Assembly: GCF_030815585.1 (NCBI RefSeq)
Contig: NZ_JAUSWY010000001.1
Coordinates: forward strand, 2,232,001 to 2,296,000
Direction of reading: 5' to 3'
Source: Arthrobacter pascens
Lineage (GTDB): Bacteria > Actinomycetota > Actinomycetes > Actinomycetales > Micrococcaceae
Length of the DNA: 64,000 nucleotides
Shown piece after piece: positions 8,954 through 18,881 of this stretch; positions within the stretch are counted from its first letter, which is position 1; each line of letters begins with the position of its first letter. The notes beneath the pieces are model-generated. The model worked only from the letters and a program-made list of their open reading frames with translations. It was not told the DNA's origin and made no database searches. The translations under genes and the position numbers were made by a program.

Positions 8954-10726
8954 TTATCTGACCGGTAGGCCATCCTCAGTGGTGACCATGAGGCGATGGC
9001 CGCCCGATGAACTCCGCCGCGTCAGTGCAGCGTGTTGAAACTCTGCGGCGGTGGCCTGATAGGTGAAGCCTCCTCCGACGGCGGTGGCCAGCACTTCGAG
9101 TGCCCCTATGTCCGGAGCATCCAGGGGAGAAGCGGACAGCACCGTGAAGTCGGCCAGTTTTCCCGGCGTCAGGGAGCCTTTGATATTCATAGTTCCGGTG
9201 GTGGCAGCTGCGCCGGTTGTATATATGTCGAGCGCCTGGCGCGGGGTCAGCCGTTCGTCAGGGTTGCCGAACACTGCCCCGGAATCGGTGCGGCGGTCCA
9301 CAAATGCCTGCATGCCGCGCAGGACATTCCCGTCCGCCACGGGTCGATCCGAGCTTCCGGCCAGGGTAACTCCCGCTTCGAGGAAGCTTGCGGCCCGGTA
9401 AGCCCAGGGCAAGCGGTCGTGTCCGAGAGAGGTTCTCATGCCGTCGCCTCCTTCACGGAAGAAGCTTGCCTGTGGGGTGACCGCGATGTCTGCTGTCGCC
9501 AAACGGGCCAACTGGTCCGGCCTGGTCATGGAGGCGTGTTCGATCCGGTTCGGGACGGTCCTTGGGCCGTAGGTAGCCTGGCAGTCGGCGATGATGTCGA
9601 TGGCCAGGTCGATCGCACGGTCCCCGATGGCGTGGGCAGCTATGGACCAGCCTGCGGCGTAGGCCGCCTCGATCCGCTCCCTCAACTGCGCGGGCTCGGC
9701 CTGGAAGTACCCGACGTTCCCCGTGTTGTCCTTTTGGCCGTGGCTACAGAACTCGTGGCTCACAGCCGCGGTCTCCCCGAGCAGCGAGCCATCCAGGAAG
9801 ACCTTGGTGGGTCCCAAGGACAGGTAGTCGTTCCCGAAACCTGTGCTGATCCCCAGGTCAAGTCCCTTGGGCGCGGCCGCGGAACTGTCCGAGCCGTGCC
9901 CGTTCAGGGCGTGCAGCACATCCAGGACCGGCATCACTTGGGCGCGGGCGTGCAGCCGCCCGTTTGCGGCGGCCCGCTGGTAGGCGGCTAGTTCTGAGGG
10001 GCTGTGCCCGATCCAGCCGCCTCCTACACCGGCCTCGGTGAAGCTGGTGATTCCCTCGGAGGCATAAAGGCGCGTGGCGCGATCAAGGGCGTCTTCGATG
10101 TCGGCGATTGAATAAGGCAGGATGAGTTGCTGGACCAATTCTTGTGCTGTCTCCTGAACGAGTCCGGTGGGCCGCCCGTTGGAGTCGCGGACTATCACGC
10201 CGCCGTCGGGATCCGGGAACGACGGCGACAGCGCACCTGCCAGCCGCAGCGCGGCGGTGTTCACCACGGCCATATGGCCGGAGTTGTGCCGCATGAACAG
10301 CGGCCGCTCGCCCGTGATCCGGTCCAGCGCCACAATATCCGGGAACTGGCCGTCGTGGTTCTGCTGGCTGAAGCCCGTGGCCATTAGCCACTTAGTGTCC
10401 TGACCAGCGGGCTTCTCCGCATCGGTTGTGCCAACCGTTGCCATGTCCGTTTCGAGCATGGCGTAGAGCTCGTCGAGGCCGCGGGCGGCGGAGACGTCCA
10501 CCTCGCCCAGGCCCAGCCCGAACCATGTGGTGTGGCAGTGGGCGTCGATGAACCCGGGTGTGACGGTGGCGCCGTCAAGGTCCATGACCTGGGCCGCGTC
10601 CAGTCCGTCCAGTTCGTTATCGAGGCCGACGATGCGGCCCTGCCAGATTCCCAGCGAGGTGGCGTGCGGTCGACGGTCATCCATGGTGATGATGTCCGCG
10701 TTGCGCAGCAGAAGATCGAGTTTCAT
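8954..10726 (-). CDS. Metal-dependent amidohydrolase (YtcJ-like)
   Basis: 590 residues, the full length for the YtcJ-type branch of the amidohydrolase superfamily. The N-terminus LLLRNADIITMDDRRP and GFIDAHCHT give the small beta domain and the HxH metal pair. WSIAAHAIGDRAID and RIEHASM supply further metal ligands, and LAGSSDRPV the catalytic aspartate. Such enzymes hydrolyse amides, formamides or N-acyl groups; the substrate cannot be read from sequence. It is the last gene of a probable operon (ThDP enzyme, aldehyde dehydrogenase, amidohydrolase), with only 12 bp to the dehydrogenase. Confidence 0.85.
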   Translation of the reverse strand: MKLDLLLRNADIITMDDRRPHATSLGIWQGRIVGLDNELDGLDAAQVMDLDGATVTPGFIDAHCHTTWFGLGLGEVDVSAARGLDELYAMLETDMATVGTTDAEKPAGQDTKWLMATGFSQQNHDGQFPDIVALDRITGERPLFMRHNSGHMAVVNTAALRLAGALSPSFPDPDGGVIVRDSNGRPTGLVQETAQELVQQLILPYSIADIEDALDRATRLYASEGITSFTEAGVGGGWIGHSPSELAAYQRAAANGRLHARAQVMPVLDVLHALNGHGSDSSAAAPKGLDLGISTGFGNDYLSLGPTKVFLDGSLLGETAAVSHEFCSHGQKDNTGNVGYFQAEPAQLRERIEAAYAAGWSIAAHAIGDRAIDLAIDIIADCQATYGPRTVPNRIEHASMTRPDQLARLATADIAVTPQASFFREGGDGMRTSLGHDRLPWAYRAASFLEAGVTLAGSSDRPVADGNVLRGMQAFVDRRTDSGAVFGNPDERLTPRQALDIYTTGAAATTGTMNIKGSLTPGKLADFTVLSASPLDAPDIGALEVLATAVGGGFTYQATAAEFQHAALTRRSSSGGHRLMVTTEDGLPVR

Positions 10727-10738
10727 GGGGTTCCTGGG

Positions 10739-12145
10739 TTAGCGGTGGGAGGTGGTGACGGACTTGATGCGGGTGTAGTCCTCAAGCCCGAAGACGGACA
10801 GGTCCTTGCCGGTGCCGGAGTGCTTGAAGCCACCGTGAGGGGCCTCAGCAGGGATCACCTGGTGGCAGTTGATCCACACGGAACCGAAGTCGAGCTCGTT
10901 GGACACCCGTGTGACCACACCGTGGTTGTCGGACCAGACGCTGGAGGCCAGTGCGTACTTGGTGTCGTTGGCCAGCTCTATGGCCTCCTCCTCCGTGGCG
11001 AACGGTTGAACCGTGACCACCGGACCGAAGATCTCCTCGCACACCACCTCGTCGCTCTGGAAGACGCCGTCGATCACCGTAGGCTGGAAGTGGTATCCGG
11101 TGCCGGTGCGCTTGCCGCCGGACAGCACCGTGGCGTTGGCCGGGAGCCGGGAAATAAAGCCCTCCACCCGCTCGAGTTGGGCGGCACTGTTCAGCGGGCC
11201 GAGGTCCGCATCGTCACCGCCCACGGTGAGCGCGGCCGCCGCGGCCCCCAGCGCGGCCGCGAACTCGGCATGGATGGGCTGCTCCACCAGCACGCGGGTG
11301 ACGGCGGTGCAGTCCTGGCCGGCGTTGAAGAAGGCGCTCAGAGCGATTTCCCGCGCGGTCCGGACGATGTCAACGTCGGCGAAGACGATCGCGGGTGCCT
11401 TGCCGCCAAGCTCCAGGTGGACGTCCTTGAGAGTTTTGGCCGCGGCAGACATGACCTGTGCACCGGCACGGGTGGAGCCGGTGATCGAGACCATTTCCGG
11501 GATCTCGTGGTCCACCATGGCGGCACCGGCATCACGGCCGCCACAGACGATGTTCACGACGCCGGCCGGGAACACTTCCTGGGCGAGTTCGCCCAGGAGC
11601 ACCGTGGACCACGGCGTGGTGTCCGCAGGCTTGAGGACCAGGGTGTTGCCGGCGGCCAGGGCGGGCCCGATCTTCCAGATCGCCATCATGAAGGGGTAGT
11701 TCCACGGGGTGATCTGGGCGACTACTCCCAGCGGCTCACGACGGATGGTGGAGGTGAAACCCTGGATGTACTCCATGGAGGCCGTCCCTGACACCACCCG
11801 GCAGGCACCGGCGAAGAAACGCAGCTGGTCCGCGCCGCGCAGGATCTCCAATTCACGGGTCGCGGCACGGGGCTTGCCCGTGCACGCGACCTCGGCCTCC
11901 AGCAGTCGGTCCGCGTTCGTTTCGATGAGGTCTGCGAGCTGCAGCAGCAGCGCCTGGCGTTCGCCCGGCGTCGTGCGCTTGTAGCCCTTGAATGCCTGCT
12001 GCGCGGCTTGGAAGGCGGCGTCGACGGCGACTGCGTCGCTGACAGGGGCGGTGCCGATCTGGAGTCCGGTGCTGGGGTCGAAGAAGGGGAGGCTTGCCGG
12101 GGAGGCAACGGTCTGGCCGTTGATGATGTTCTTGAGCGTAATCAC
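10739..12145 (-). CDS. Aldehyde dehydrogenase (gamma-aminobutyraldehyde/betaine aldehyde type)
   Basis: About 468 residues, normal length. It has NAD binding and hydride-transfer motifs ITPWNYPFMMAIWK, ITGSTRAGAQVM and LELGGKAP (general base Glu), and the catalytic cysteine in FFNAGQDCTA. QDCTA is typical of aminoaldehyde dehydrogenases. It oxidises an aldehyde to the acid in the cytoplasm, probably a product of the neighbouring ThDP enzyme or aminotransferase pathway (inference). An ATG at 12181 lengthens the frame, but the GTG at 12145 has GGAG 7 nt upstream and fits the family N-terminus (ITLKNIINGQ). Confidence 0.88.
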   Translation of the reverse strand: MITLKNIINGQTVASPASLPFFDPSTGLQIGTAPVSDAVAVDAAFQAAQQAFKGYKRTTPGERQALLLQLADLIETNADRLLEAEVACTGKPRAATRELEILRGADQLRFFAGACRVVSGTASMEYIQGFTSTIRREPLGVVAQITPWNYPFMMAIWKIGPALAAGNTLVLKPADTTPWSTVLLGELAQEVFPAGVVNIVCGGRDAGAAMVDHEIPEMVSITGSTRAGAQVMSAAAKTLKDVHLELGGKAPAIVFADVDIVRTAREIALSAFFNAGQDCTAVTRVLVEQPIHAEFAAALGAAAAALTVGGDDADLGPLNSAAQLERVEGFISRLPANATVLSGGKRTGTGYHFQPTVIDGVFQSDEVVCEEIFGPVVTVQPFATEEEAIELANDTKYALASSVWSDNHGVVTRVSNELDFGSVWINCHQVIPAEAPHGGFKHSGTGKDLSVFGLEDYTRIKSVTTSHR

Positions 12146-12224
12146 GTTGGGGCTCCGGTCAGTCGGTGGAGGTCGGGTCATCGGATTTTTGGAGGGAAAG
12201 GGCGCTTTCGCAGGAGTGTTGTGT

Positions 12225-13877
12225 TTAGGGCAGGCTGATTTTCTGGTCTGTGATGACGTGGATCAGCGCGGACCTGCGCTGCCCCATCACAGCCTTGAGG
12301 GCACGTTCGACGGCGCCGGCGGCCTCGGCGTCCGACGTCACCGTTTCGGCGTGGCCGTCGAAGGCGCGCATGAGCGCGGCGAAATCGGGATTGGACAGCT
12401 GGGTTCCGGAGACGCGGCCCGGGAAGTGACTCTCCTGATGGTCGCGGATTGTGGCGTATTGGCTGTTGTCCATGACGATGGCCAGCACCGGGACGCCGTA
12501 TTGGCCTGCTGTTGCAAGTTCCTGGCCGTTCATGAGGAACTCGCCGTCGCCGCACACCGCGACGATAAGTCGCTCGGGGCTTTCCAGACCCGCCGCGACG
12601 GCGGACGGGATGGAGTACCCCATTGAGCCGTTTCGTGTGGCGAGCTGGGACGGGAAGACGTTCGTGGGGAAGAAGCGTTGCGCCCAAATGGTGTGATTGC
12701 CTGCACCCAGCGTGCACACGGCGTCATCCGGCAGGCGTTGTATGAGCTCGTTGATGACCACGCTCATGTGTGCTGTGCCGTCGGCTGTGGCGGTCAGGTC
12801 CACGTAGTCACCAATGGCAGACAGAGCCAAATGGGCCTCATAACCCCTGGCGCGCCACATGTCCCACTCCTTCGTCCTGCCCAGGTCGAGGCCTTCGACG
12901 GCCTCAGCGAACGCGACCGGTGAGGCGAGTAAATGAGCAGTGACTGCTCCGGAGCGCCCACGGAGCGTCGTGTCGATACTCACGAGGTAGTTGACGGCGT
13001 CCGGCCGCTGGCGGAGGGTGAATCCGTCGGTGGGCACATCTGTCGGGAGGGCGCCAATGGCAAGCAGGACATCGGCTTCGTCGAACATTTCGGCTGCCGT
13101 CGCACCGCGGCCGAAGCCGAGTGTTCCGATGTTGACCCGCGATGTGAAGGGTACCCTGTCGGACGCGTGCCAATCCTGCGCGACCGGGATGCCGTTGCGC
13201 GCGGCGAAGCTCGTGATCGCAGCGGCCGAATCCTGGGTCCATCGTTGCCCGCCCACGTAGATGAGCGGTTTCTCGGCGGCGGCGAGGGCCGTTTGGAGCT
13301 GGTGGAGTTCGCGCGGTGAAACTGCGCCTTCGGCGACTGGGATAGGTGTGGCTATCTTGCCTTCGAACTCCTTGGTGATGACGTCTTCGGGAAGTCCAAC
13401 TATCACCGGCCCGGGCCGGCCGGACTTCGCTGCGAAGAACGCCTCCGCGACTATTTCGGAAGCGCGTCCGGGCTCGTCGAGGACGAAGACACGCTTGGCT
13501 TGTGTCCCGAACCAAGCACTCGGATCGAACTCCTGGAAGGATTCGCGCATGCGGTCAGCAACCGGTATCAGACCGACAAAGAGAACCATAGGGGTACCGT
13601 CCTGCCATGCGCTGTGGATGGCAACAGACGCGTTCGCTGCCCCTGGACCGCGCGTGACCATGGCGACACCGGGCTCCCCGGTGAACTTGCCGTGGGCCTC
13701 CGCCATGTACGCCGCGCCACCTTCATGGCGGGCGACGACGGTCTCGATGGACGTGCCGTGCAGCCCGTCGAGGACCGCGAGGTAGCTTTCGCCCGGGACC
13801 GCGAAGACGCGCTTTACGCCGTGGACGGCAAGCGAATCGACGATGGCCTGGCCTGCGTGACGCAGTTTGTGGTTCAA
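12225..13877 (-). CDS. Thiamine-diphosphate-dependent enzyme (acetolactate synthase-like large subunit)
   Basis: 550 residues with the three ThDP-enzyme domains. The catalytic glutamate is in VVARHEGGAAYMAEA (residues ~47-61), followed by TRGPGAANASVAIH. The central domain is at ~190-320. The C-terminal cofactor motif is GDGEFLMNGQELATA...DNSQYATIRDHQ. It decarboxylates or ligates a 2-oxo acid; without the regulatory small subunit nearby, a catabolic decarboxylase or carboligase is more likely than biosynthetic IlvB. It is first in the operon with the aldehyde dehydrogenase, 107 bp downstream of the same-strand LysR gene. Confidence 0.85.
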   Translation of the reverse strand: MNHKLRHAGQAIVDSLAVHGVKRVFAVPGESYLAVLDGLHGTSIETVVARHEGGAAYMAEAHGKFTGEPGVAMVTRGPGAANASVAIHSAWQDGTPMVLFVGLIPVADRMRESFQEFDPSAWFGTQAKRVFVLDEPGRASEIVAEAFFAAKSGRPGPVIVGLPEDVITKEFEGKIATPIPVAEGAVSPRELHQLQTALAAAEKPLIYVGGQRWTQDSAAAITSFAARNGIPVAQDWHASDRVPFTSRVNIGTLGFGRGATAAEMFDEADVLLAIGALPTDVPTDGFTLRQRPDAVNYLVSIDTTLRGRSGAVTAHLLASPVAFAEAVEGLDLGRTKEWDMWRARGYEAHLALSAIGDYVDLTATADGTAHMSVVINELIQRLPDDAVCTLGAGNHTIWAQRFFPTNVFPSQLATRNGSMGYSIPSAVAAGLESPERLIVAVCGDGEFLMNGQELATAGQYGVPVLAIVMDNSQYATIRDHQESHFPGRVSGTQLSNPDFAALMRAFDGHAETVTSDAEAAGAVERALKAVMGQRRSALIHVITDQKISLP

Positions 13878-13960
13878 AGAGGGTCTCCTGATCCGAAGGT
13901 TGTGGGGTCGATATCAGTATTAGGAACACCACTCCATGCTGTCCAATGCATAGTTGGCAC

Positions 13961-13989
13961 CAAGTCAATGCCAAACGGGCATTGACTTG
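13961..13989. terminator. 12-bp perfect hairpin after the LysR gene
   Basis: CAAGTCAATGCC and GGCATTGACTTG pair around a five-base loop. It has no U-run, so a terminator or a regulator dyad between lysR and the ThDP gene are both possible. Confidence 0.55.
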
Positions 13990-13996
13990 CTCAGCG

Positions 13997-14905
13997 TCAT
14001 TCGTCGAGGGTAATGCCCTCGGCCCTGAGAAAGCCGCGGATTCTGTGCGCCATCCGCTGGATGACCTCTTCGGCGTAGTGGCCGGGGATCCAGGCCACGT
14101 GCAGCGGCAGTGCCAGCGGTTCCAATTTGCCGTCCGATCTTGGGTCGTGCAGAACTACAATCGGATGCGCACCATACAGGGAGCCCTCGGTCACGAAGCC
14201 GACCCCCCGGCCGGCAGCAGCCAGTGCAACCACGGTTTGCCCGTCGTCGCACTCGGTCACCTCTGGGAACGTCATATCAGCCCGGCCGAGCACGTCGTCC
14301 AGGACGTAACGGCTGACGCTGTGGTGCGACGCCAGAATTGCAGTCGACCCCGCGAATCCCGTAATCGGCAGCTCCGTCACGCCTGCCCGTGCCCACTGGT
14401 GGTCCGCTGATACGAACGCCCTGACGGCCACCCTCCCCAGTGGAACGTGCCGCAATGCCCCGTCGCGCGCCGCCGGCGAGATCGCGAAGTCACTGCCACG
14501 CCGCAACGAATCACTCATGTCGAAATGGCTGACATCGCGCGGAATGATCTTCGGGTCATCCGGCCCCGTCGTGGCGATGAACGGCGCGAGGATGCGACGC
14601 AGTGTCGTACTGGTCGTCGCGGCGACGAGTTCCTCCACACGCCCTGTCCGTAGAGCCGTGGCCGCTTCCTCGAATCCGCGCGTCTCAACCATGAGCCGGC
14701 GCGCTACCGGCACCAGGGCCCGCCCTGCTGACGTGAGGGCAAGGCGGTTGCCCTGGGCCTCGAAGAGTTCAAGGCGCAGCTCGCGTTCCAGGGTTTTGAT
14801 CTGTCGGCTCAGGGCCGGCTGGGCGACGTGCAGCGTTTCGGCAGCAGCAGTCACGGTTCCGGCATCAACCACTGCCAGAAAGTACTGAAGACGTTGAAAG
14901 TTCAT
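13997..14905 (-). CDS. LysR-family transcriptional regulator
   Basis: 302 residues. The N-terminal winged HTH reads MNFQRLQYFLAVVDAGTVTAAAETLHVAQPALSRQIKTLE, followed by a periplasmic-binding-type effector domain from ~90. It lies between the divergent aminotransferase (start 15114) and the downstream ThDP-dehydrogenase-amidohydrolase genes on its own strand, so it is the obvious candidate regulator of both transcription units. The 208-bp divergent gap is the expected binding region. The inducer is unknown. Confidence 0.9.
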   Translation of the reverse strand: MNFQRLQYFLAVVDAGTVTAAAETLHVAQPALSRQIKTLERELRLELFEAQGNRLALTSAGRALVPVARRLMVETRGFEEAATALRTGRVEELVAATTSTTLRRILAPFIATTGPDDPKIIPRDVSHFDMSDSLRRGSDFAISPAARDGALRHVPLGRVAVRAFVSADHQWARAGVTELPITGFAGSTAILASHHSVSRYVLDDVLGRADMTFPEVTECDDGQTVVALAAAGRGVGFVTEGSLYGAHPIVVLHDPRSDGKLEPLALPLHVAWIPGHYAEEVIQRMAHRIRGFLRAEGITLDE

Positions 14906-15113
14906 GCCTCAATGATGTGGCATCAGCCTCTCCGCGGCATGGTCTCAATTCCGTCAGAAGGATGGGAACACAGGCAACAACGAGCGGGAACCATGCCCAA
15001 ACGGCATGGATGTTAGTGATTCTCGGTCTTAGACAGCATCTCTGGAAGGTCCGATAGTAGAGGGAACATCCGCACGCAATCCGTCGTCCCCACTTGTGAA
15101 AGGAACCGCTTTC

Positions 15114-16346
15114 ATGGCGCAATCGCCAGCCGTTCAGACTCCGTTCGACATCGCGCTGTCAGACCGGGCCAAAGCTGGTCTGCCCTCTGCGGTCCGAAAG
15201 ATCTTTCGTGCGTCGCAGCGTTCTGGCATCATCTCCTTTGCCAACGGAGCTCCCTTCCTCGGAGCACTGCCGTTCGGCAGGTTGGCCGAGGACGCGCGGC
15301 GGGCCATCGCAGACCAAGGCTCGGTTGCCCTTCAGTATGGGTCGAGCGCTGGAATCCCGCAGCTGCGCCGGCACGTCGTTGACATCATGGCTCTTGAGGG
15401 CATCACAGCTCATCCCGATCAGGTCATCGTGACGGCGGGATCACAGCAGGCCCTCAACATGGCAGCTCACGCAACGATCAATCCCGGCGACGTAGTTTTC
15501 GCCGAGGGCCCGTCCTACGCCGGCGGCATGGCAGTCTTCACGAGCCACGAAGCCGAAATCGTCCACGTCCCGAGCGACAGCGAGGGGTTGATACCGGCAG
15601 AACTCGAAAGGCTCATTGCCGAAACCCGGGCTGCCGGCAGGACCCCCAAGGTGCTCTACACCATCCCCAATTTCCAGAACCCCGGAGGCGTGAACCTCTC
15701 CAGCCAGCGCCGGCTGGAGGTCGGGCACATCTGCCGGAACAACGGAATGTTGCTCTTTGAAGACAACCCCTACGGCCTTCTTGGCTTCGACGGACAGATA
15801 ATGCCGGCACTTCAACCCGATTTCCCTGACATCACCTTCTACTTTGGGTCGTTCTCGAAGATGTTTGCCCCTGGGCTGCGCCTGGGATGGGTCATGGCTC
15901 CGGCTTCGATCCACGAGCACCTCATCAACATCGCTGAAACAGCCGCCTTGAATCCGGCCGTCTTCAACCAGCTCCTCATGTCAGCCTATCTCGACGACCC
16001 CGCATGGAAGGAAACCCTCGACGTCTACCGCGGAATCTACAAGGCGAAGTTCCAAGCCCTCGTCGAAACCCTCGAAACAGTCATGCCGGCAGGGACGTCC
16101 TGGAATAAGCCGACTGGAGGTTTCTACCTCTGGGTCAAGGTCCCCGACGGCATTGATACCGAGGAACTTGTCTACGAGGCGATCGAACGCGGCATCGTCT
16201 ACGTCCCTGGGACGGCCTTTTATACGAACGGTACGGGCCGCTCGGAACTGCGACTGAGCTTTTGCCTTCCGTCCATCGACGAAATCCGGAAGGGCGCGGC
16301 GATCCTCGGCGAGCTCTTCACAGAGGCACTGGCCTCATCCAAATAA
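15114..16346 (+). CDS. PLP-dependent aminotransferase (class I/II, LysN/2-aminoadipate type)
   Basis: 410 residues of fold-type I aminotransferase, about the usual length. FANGAPFLGALPF and LQYGSSAGIPQLRRHV are typical of the MocR-related/2-aminoadipate branch. VLYTIPNFQNPGGV carries the cofactor-contacting Asn, and FYFGSFSKMFAPGLRLGW the Schiff-base lysine. The C-terminus ELRLSFCLPS has the carboxylate-binding arginine. It transfers amino groups from an amino acid or amine to a 2-oxo acid. The ATG at 15114 is preceded by AAAGGA at ideal distance, so the in-frame GTG at 15096 is rejected. It is divergent from lysR. Confidence 0.87.
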   Translation: MAQSPAVQTPFDIALSDRAKAGLPSAVRKIFRASQRSGIISFANGAPFLGALPFGRLAEDARRAIADQGSVALQYGSSAGIPQLRRHVVDIMALEGITAHPDQVIVTAGSQQALNMAAHATINPGDVVFAEGPSYAGGMAVFTSHEAEIVHVPSDSEGLIPAELERLIAETRAAGRTPKVLYTIPNFQNPGGVNLSSQRRLEVGHICRNNGMLLFEDNPYGLLGFDGQIMPALQPDFPDITFYFGSFSKMFAPGLRLGWVMAPASIHEHLINIAETAALNPAVFNQLLMSAYLDDPAWKETLDVYRGIYKAKFQALVETLETVMPAGTSWNKPTGGFYLWVKVPDGIDTEELVYEAIERGIVYVPGTAFYTNGTGRSELRLSFCLPSIDEIRKGAAILGELFTEALASSK

Positions 16347-16348
16347 CT

Positions 16349-16660
16349 CATGCCAGGCATGATCAATCCGGTGATCCCGGAGGTGTCAGCCAGGTGGCCC
16401 ATGAGGTCATAGATATCGATGCCACCATCACCATGGTGGCGGAAACGGGCCAGCTCAGCTGAACGCCGTCGAACTGATCATTGCCGACAGCTTCACGAGA
16501 GCACCTTCTACCTGGAAGTCGCGTGCCGCACCCTCACGGCCACCGCATCCGGGGCATCACCGCGAAGATCGGAATGCTGCGCTTCACCATAGAGCAGCCG
16601 ATCGGCATCGTCACAGCCCCCAACTACGCATATCGGCTACGCCTCCGACACCCCAAAAGG
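16349..16660 (+). pseudogene. aspA: Aspartate ammonia-lyase (aspA), C-terminal remnant with several frameshifts
   Basis: Reading across three frames gives MPGMINPVIPEV (the GSSxMPxKxNP signature region), then VSQVAHEVIDIDATITMVAETGQL, then QLNAVELIIADS. GITAKIGMLRFTIEQPIGIVTA follows. Together these match the C-terminal part of aspartase/fumarase-family lyases. At least two 1-nt shifts break the frame, and the first ~300 residues are gone. It joins the aminotransferase with no gap and precedes an amino acid permease, as aspA often does. Confidence 0.75.
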
Positions 16661-16785
16661 ATTCCCATGACCAACGCACCCCTCACGGACCACACGGTCC
16701 CGCCGCAGGCGCACGCCACTAATAAGCTCCTTCACACGCGGAGGACCAGGGCTACCACAAGAGCCTGAAGCCGCGTCAGATCCAG

Positions 16786-18183
16786 ATGATCGCGATCGGC
16801 GGCGCCATCGGCACCGGACTGTTCCTGGGTGCCGGCGGCCGCCTCAACGCAGCCGGACCCTCCCTTGCCATCGCGTACGCCGTGTGCGGCTTCTTTGCCT
16901 TCCTGATTCTTCGCGCGCTCGGGGAGCTAGTGCTGCACCGCCCATCGTCGGGCTCCTTCGTTTCTTACGCCCGTGAGTTCTTCGGCGAGAAAGCCGCATT
17001 CGTCTCCGGCTGGTTCTACTGGGTCACCTGGGCTACCACCACGATCGTGGATATCACCGCAGTAGCCCTCTACATGAACTTCTTTGGCAAGTACGTCGCC
17101 TGGATCGAGGCGGTGCCACAGTGGGCTTGGGCGCTGATCGCCCTCGTGGTGGTCGTAGGCATGAATATGGTCTCGGTCAAGGTGTTCGGCGAGATGGAGT
17201 TCTGGTTCGCGCTTATCAAGGTGGTCGCCTTGGTGTCATTCCTTGTGGTCGGCGTCTTCTTCGTCGTCTTCGGCACGCCGGTATCCGGCCAGGAGGTGGG
17301 CTTCAGCCTCATCACGGACAACGGCGGCATCTTCCCCAACGGCCTGCTGCCCCTGGTCTTGTTGATGGCGGGCGTGCTGTTCGCGTACGGAGCAATCGAA
17401 CTCGTGGGCACTGCTGCGGGGGAGACCGAGAACCCCGAAAAGATCATGCCCAAGGCCATCAACTCTGTGGTCTTCCGCATCGCCGTGTTCTACGTCGGAT
17501 CCGTCGTCCTGCTGGCCCTGCTGCTGCCCTACACCTCCTACGTCAAGGGCGTCAGCCCTTTCGTGACATTCTTCGGATCCATCGGAGTCCAAGGGATGGA
17601 TGTGGTCATGAACCTCGTAGTACTCACCGCGGCACTGTCTTCCCTGAACGCCGGGTTGTACGCCACCGGCCGCATCCTGCGCTCCATGTCCGTGGCCGGT
17701 TCCGCGCCGAAGTTCGCCCAGCGCATGAACCGCGCAGGCGTCCCCTACGGCGGCATACTCCTGACGGCTGGCGTGTCGCTGCTCGGGGTCCCATTGAACT
17801 ACTTGGTCCCGGCCGATGCCTTCGAGATCGTCCTCAGCGTCGCTGCCACGGGCACCATCGTCACCTGGGCAACTATCGTCTTGTGCCAGTTGCAGCTGAA
17901 ACGGTGGGCGGATAAGGGCTGGCTGAATCGTCCGTCCTTCCGGATGTTCGGCGCCCCGTATACCGGCTACCTCTCGCTGCTGTTCCTTGCTGGCGTGCTG
18001 GTGATGGAGTTCATCGACTCCCCACTCACCATGCTGGTCACTGCCATCGCCTGCGCCCTCTTAGTGGTCGGCTGGTACATGAGCCGTAAGCGGATCCACG
18101 AAATCGCCGCAACCCGTGACGGCTTCACCGGCAGCTCGCCCGTGATCGCCAACCGCCCGCTGAACGGTCAGAAAATCAGCTAG
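16786..18183 (+). CDS. Amino acid permease (APC family), probably N-terminally frameshifted
   Basis: 465 residues with ~12 membrane segments. The first, [20 protein letters not shown], is the APC substrate-binding signature; [21 protein letters not shown] is the conserved loop. It imports an amino acid with protons. The natural N-terminus (MTNAPLTDHTVPP..., ATG at 16667) is in another frame, and the family-like [15 protein letters not shown] runs upstream of 16786 in the permease frame. A 1-nt shift near 16735 therefore separates the first ~25 residues. Translation from ATG 16786 has no ribosome binding site. Either a sequencing error or a recent inactivation. Confidence 0.8.
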   Translation: MIAIGGAIGTGLFLGAGGRLNAAGPSLAIAYAVCGFFAFLILRALGELVLHRPSSGSFVSYAREFFGEKAAFVSGWFYWVTWATTTIVDITAVALYMNFFGKYVAWIEAVPQWAWALIALVVVVGMNMVSVKVFGEMEFWFALIKVVALVSFLVVGVFFVVFGTPVSGQEVGFSLITDNGGIFPNGLLPLVLLMAGVLFAYGAIELVGTAAGETENPEKIMPKAINSVVFRIAVFYVGSVVLLALLLPYTSYVKGVSPFVTFFGSIGVQGMDVVMNLVVLTAALSSLNAGLYATGRILRSMSVAGSAPKFAQRMNRAGVPYGGILLTAGVSLLGVPLNYLVPADAFEIVLSVAATGTIVTWATIVLCQLQLKRWADKGWLNRPSFRMFGAPYTGYLSLLFLAGVLVMEFIDSPLTMLVTAIACALLVVGWYMSRKRIHEIAATRDGFTGSSPVIANRPLNGQKIS

Positions 18184-18881
18184 CGGCAACCCAGCAACCC
18201 GAGCCTTTTCTCTTAGAGTGTTCCAGATGCTACCGGGAGAGAGTAGTCGCTGTAGCTGTAGTGTCCAGGCACGGCATCCTTGGCGTTCCCTGGCTGCCCG
18301 TTTCTTCCTTCCCTCCTCATTACGACACTGCGGGTTCCTTGCCGGAGCCCGCAGTGTCCAAGGGTGCCCCGCTTTGCAGGTCTGAATCTACCTCGCAATC
18401 AACACAAGTCCGTAGTTTCCGTTCCAGTTCCCAAGAGGTAGTCATCACGACCCGCAAGCGCAGGACCGCACAAAGGTCGGGCACCCACTCACCGGCGGTC
18501 GCCGCAATCTGAAGCGTAGCGGTGGGCACATCAGGGGATCTGTTAGTCCGGACACCCTTCGAGAAACCAGGCGCATTACGACCGGCAAGAACGGCGCCCA
18601 AGAGGTCCTCAACAGATTGGGCTAGGGTGGCGGCTGGTCATCAACGGAACTCTCCATTTCTTCGTACCGGCTACGCTGCGGGTCGCTTTACGAGCAGGAT
18701 GACGAGTCTCGGGACTCGGCGGTCGCACACCCGCCCCACTCCCCCGCCTTCATGAACTGTCGGAAGCAACTTCGCTGTTTGTCATTCTGATCCCCATCAT
18801 CGCTGGGCAGGTCCTTCGCGCAACCAGGGCGCCACGCGCCGGGCTCGATCCAAAGTTTCGGTCAGTGCTCCTCCGTCGCAA
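18184..18881. other. Gene-poor stretch with one strong hairpin
   Basis: No recognisable gene in ~700 bp. The inverted repeat at 18324-18358 is the only clear structure. Confidence 0.4.
18324..18358. terminator. 11-bp inverted repeat downstream of the permease
   Basis: GACACTGCGGG and CCCGCAGTGTC pair around a 13-nt loop, ~140 nt after the permease stop. Possible terminator without a clear U-run. Confidence 0.45.

Noticed and set aside
10532..11791. 419-codon plus-strand ORF
   Set aside because: Shadow across the amidohydrolase start and aldehyde dehydrogenase genes.
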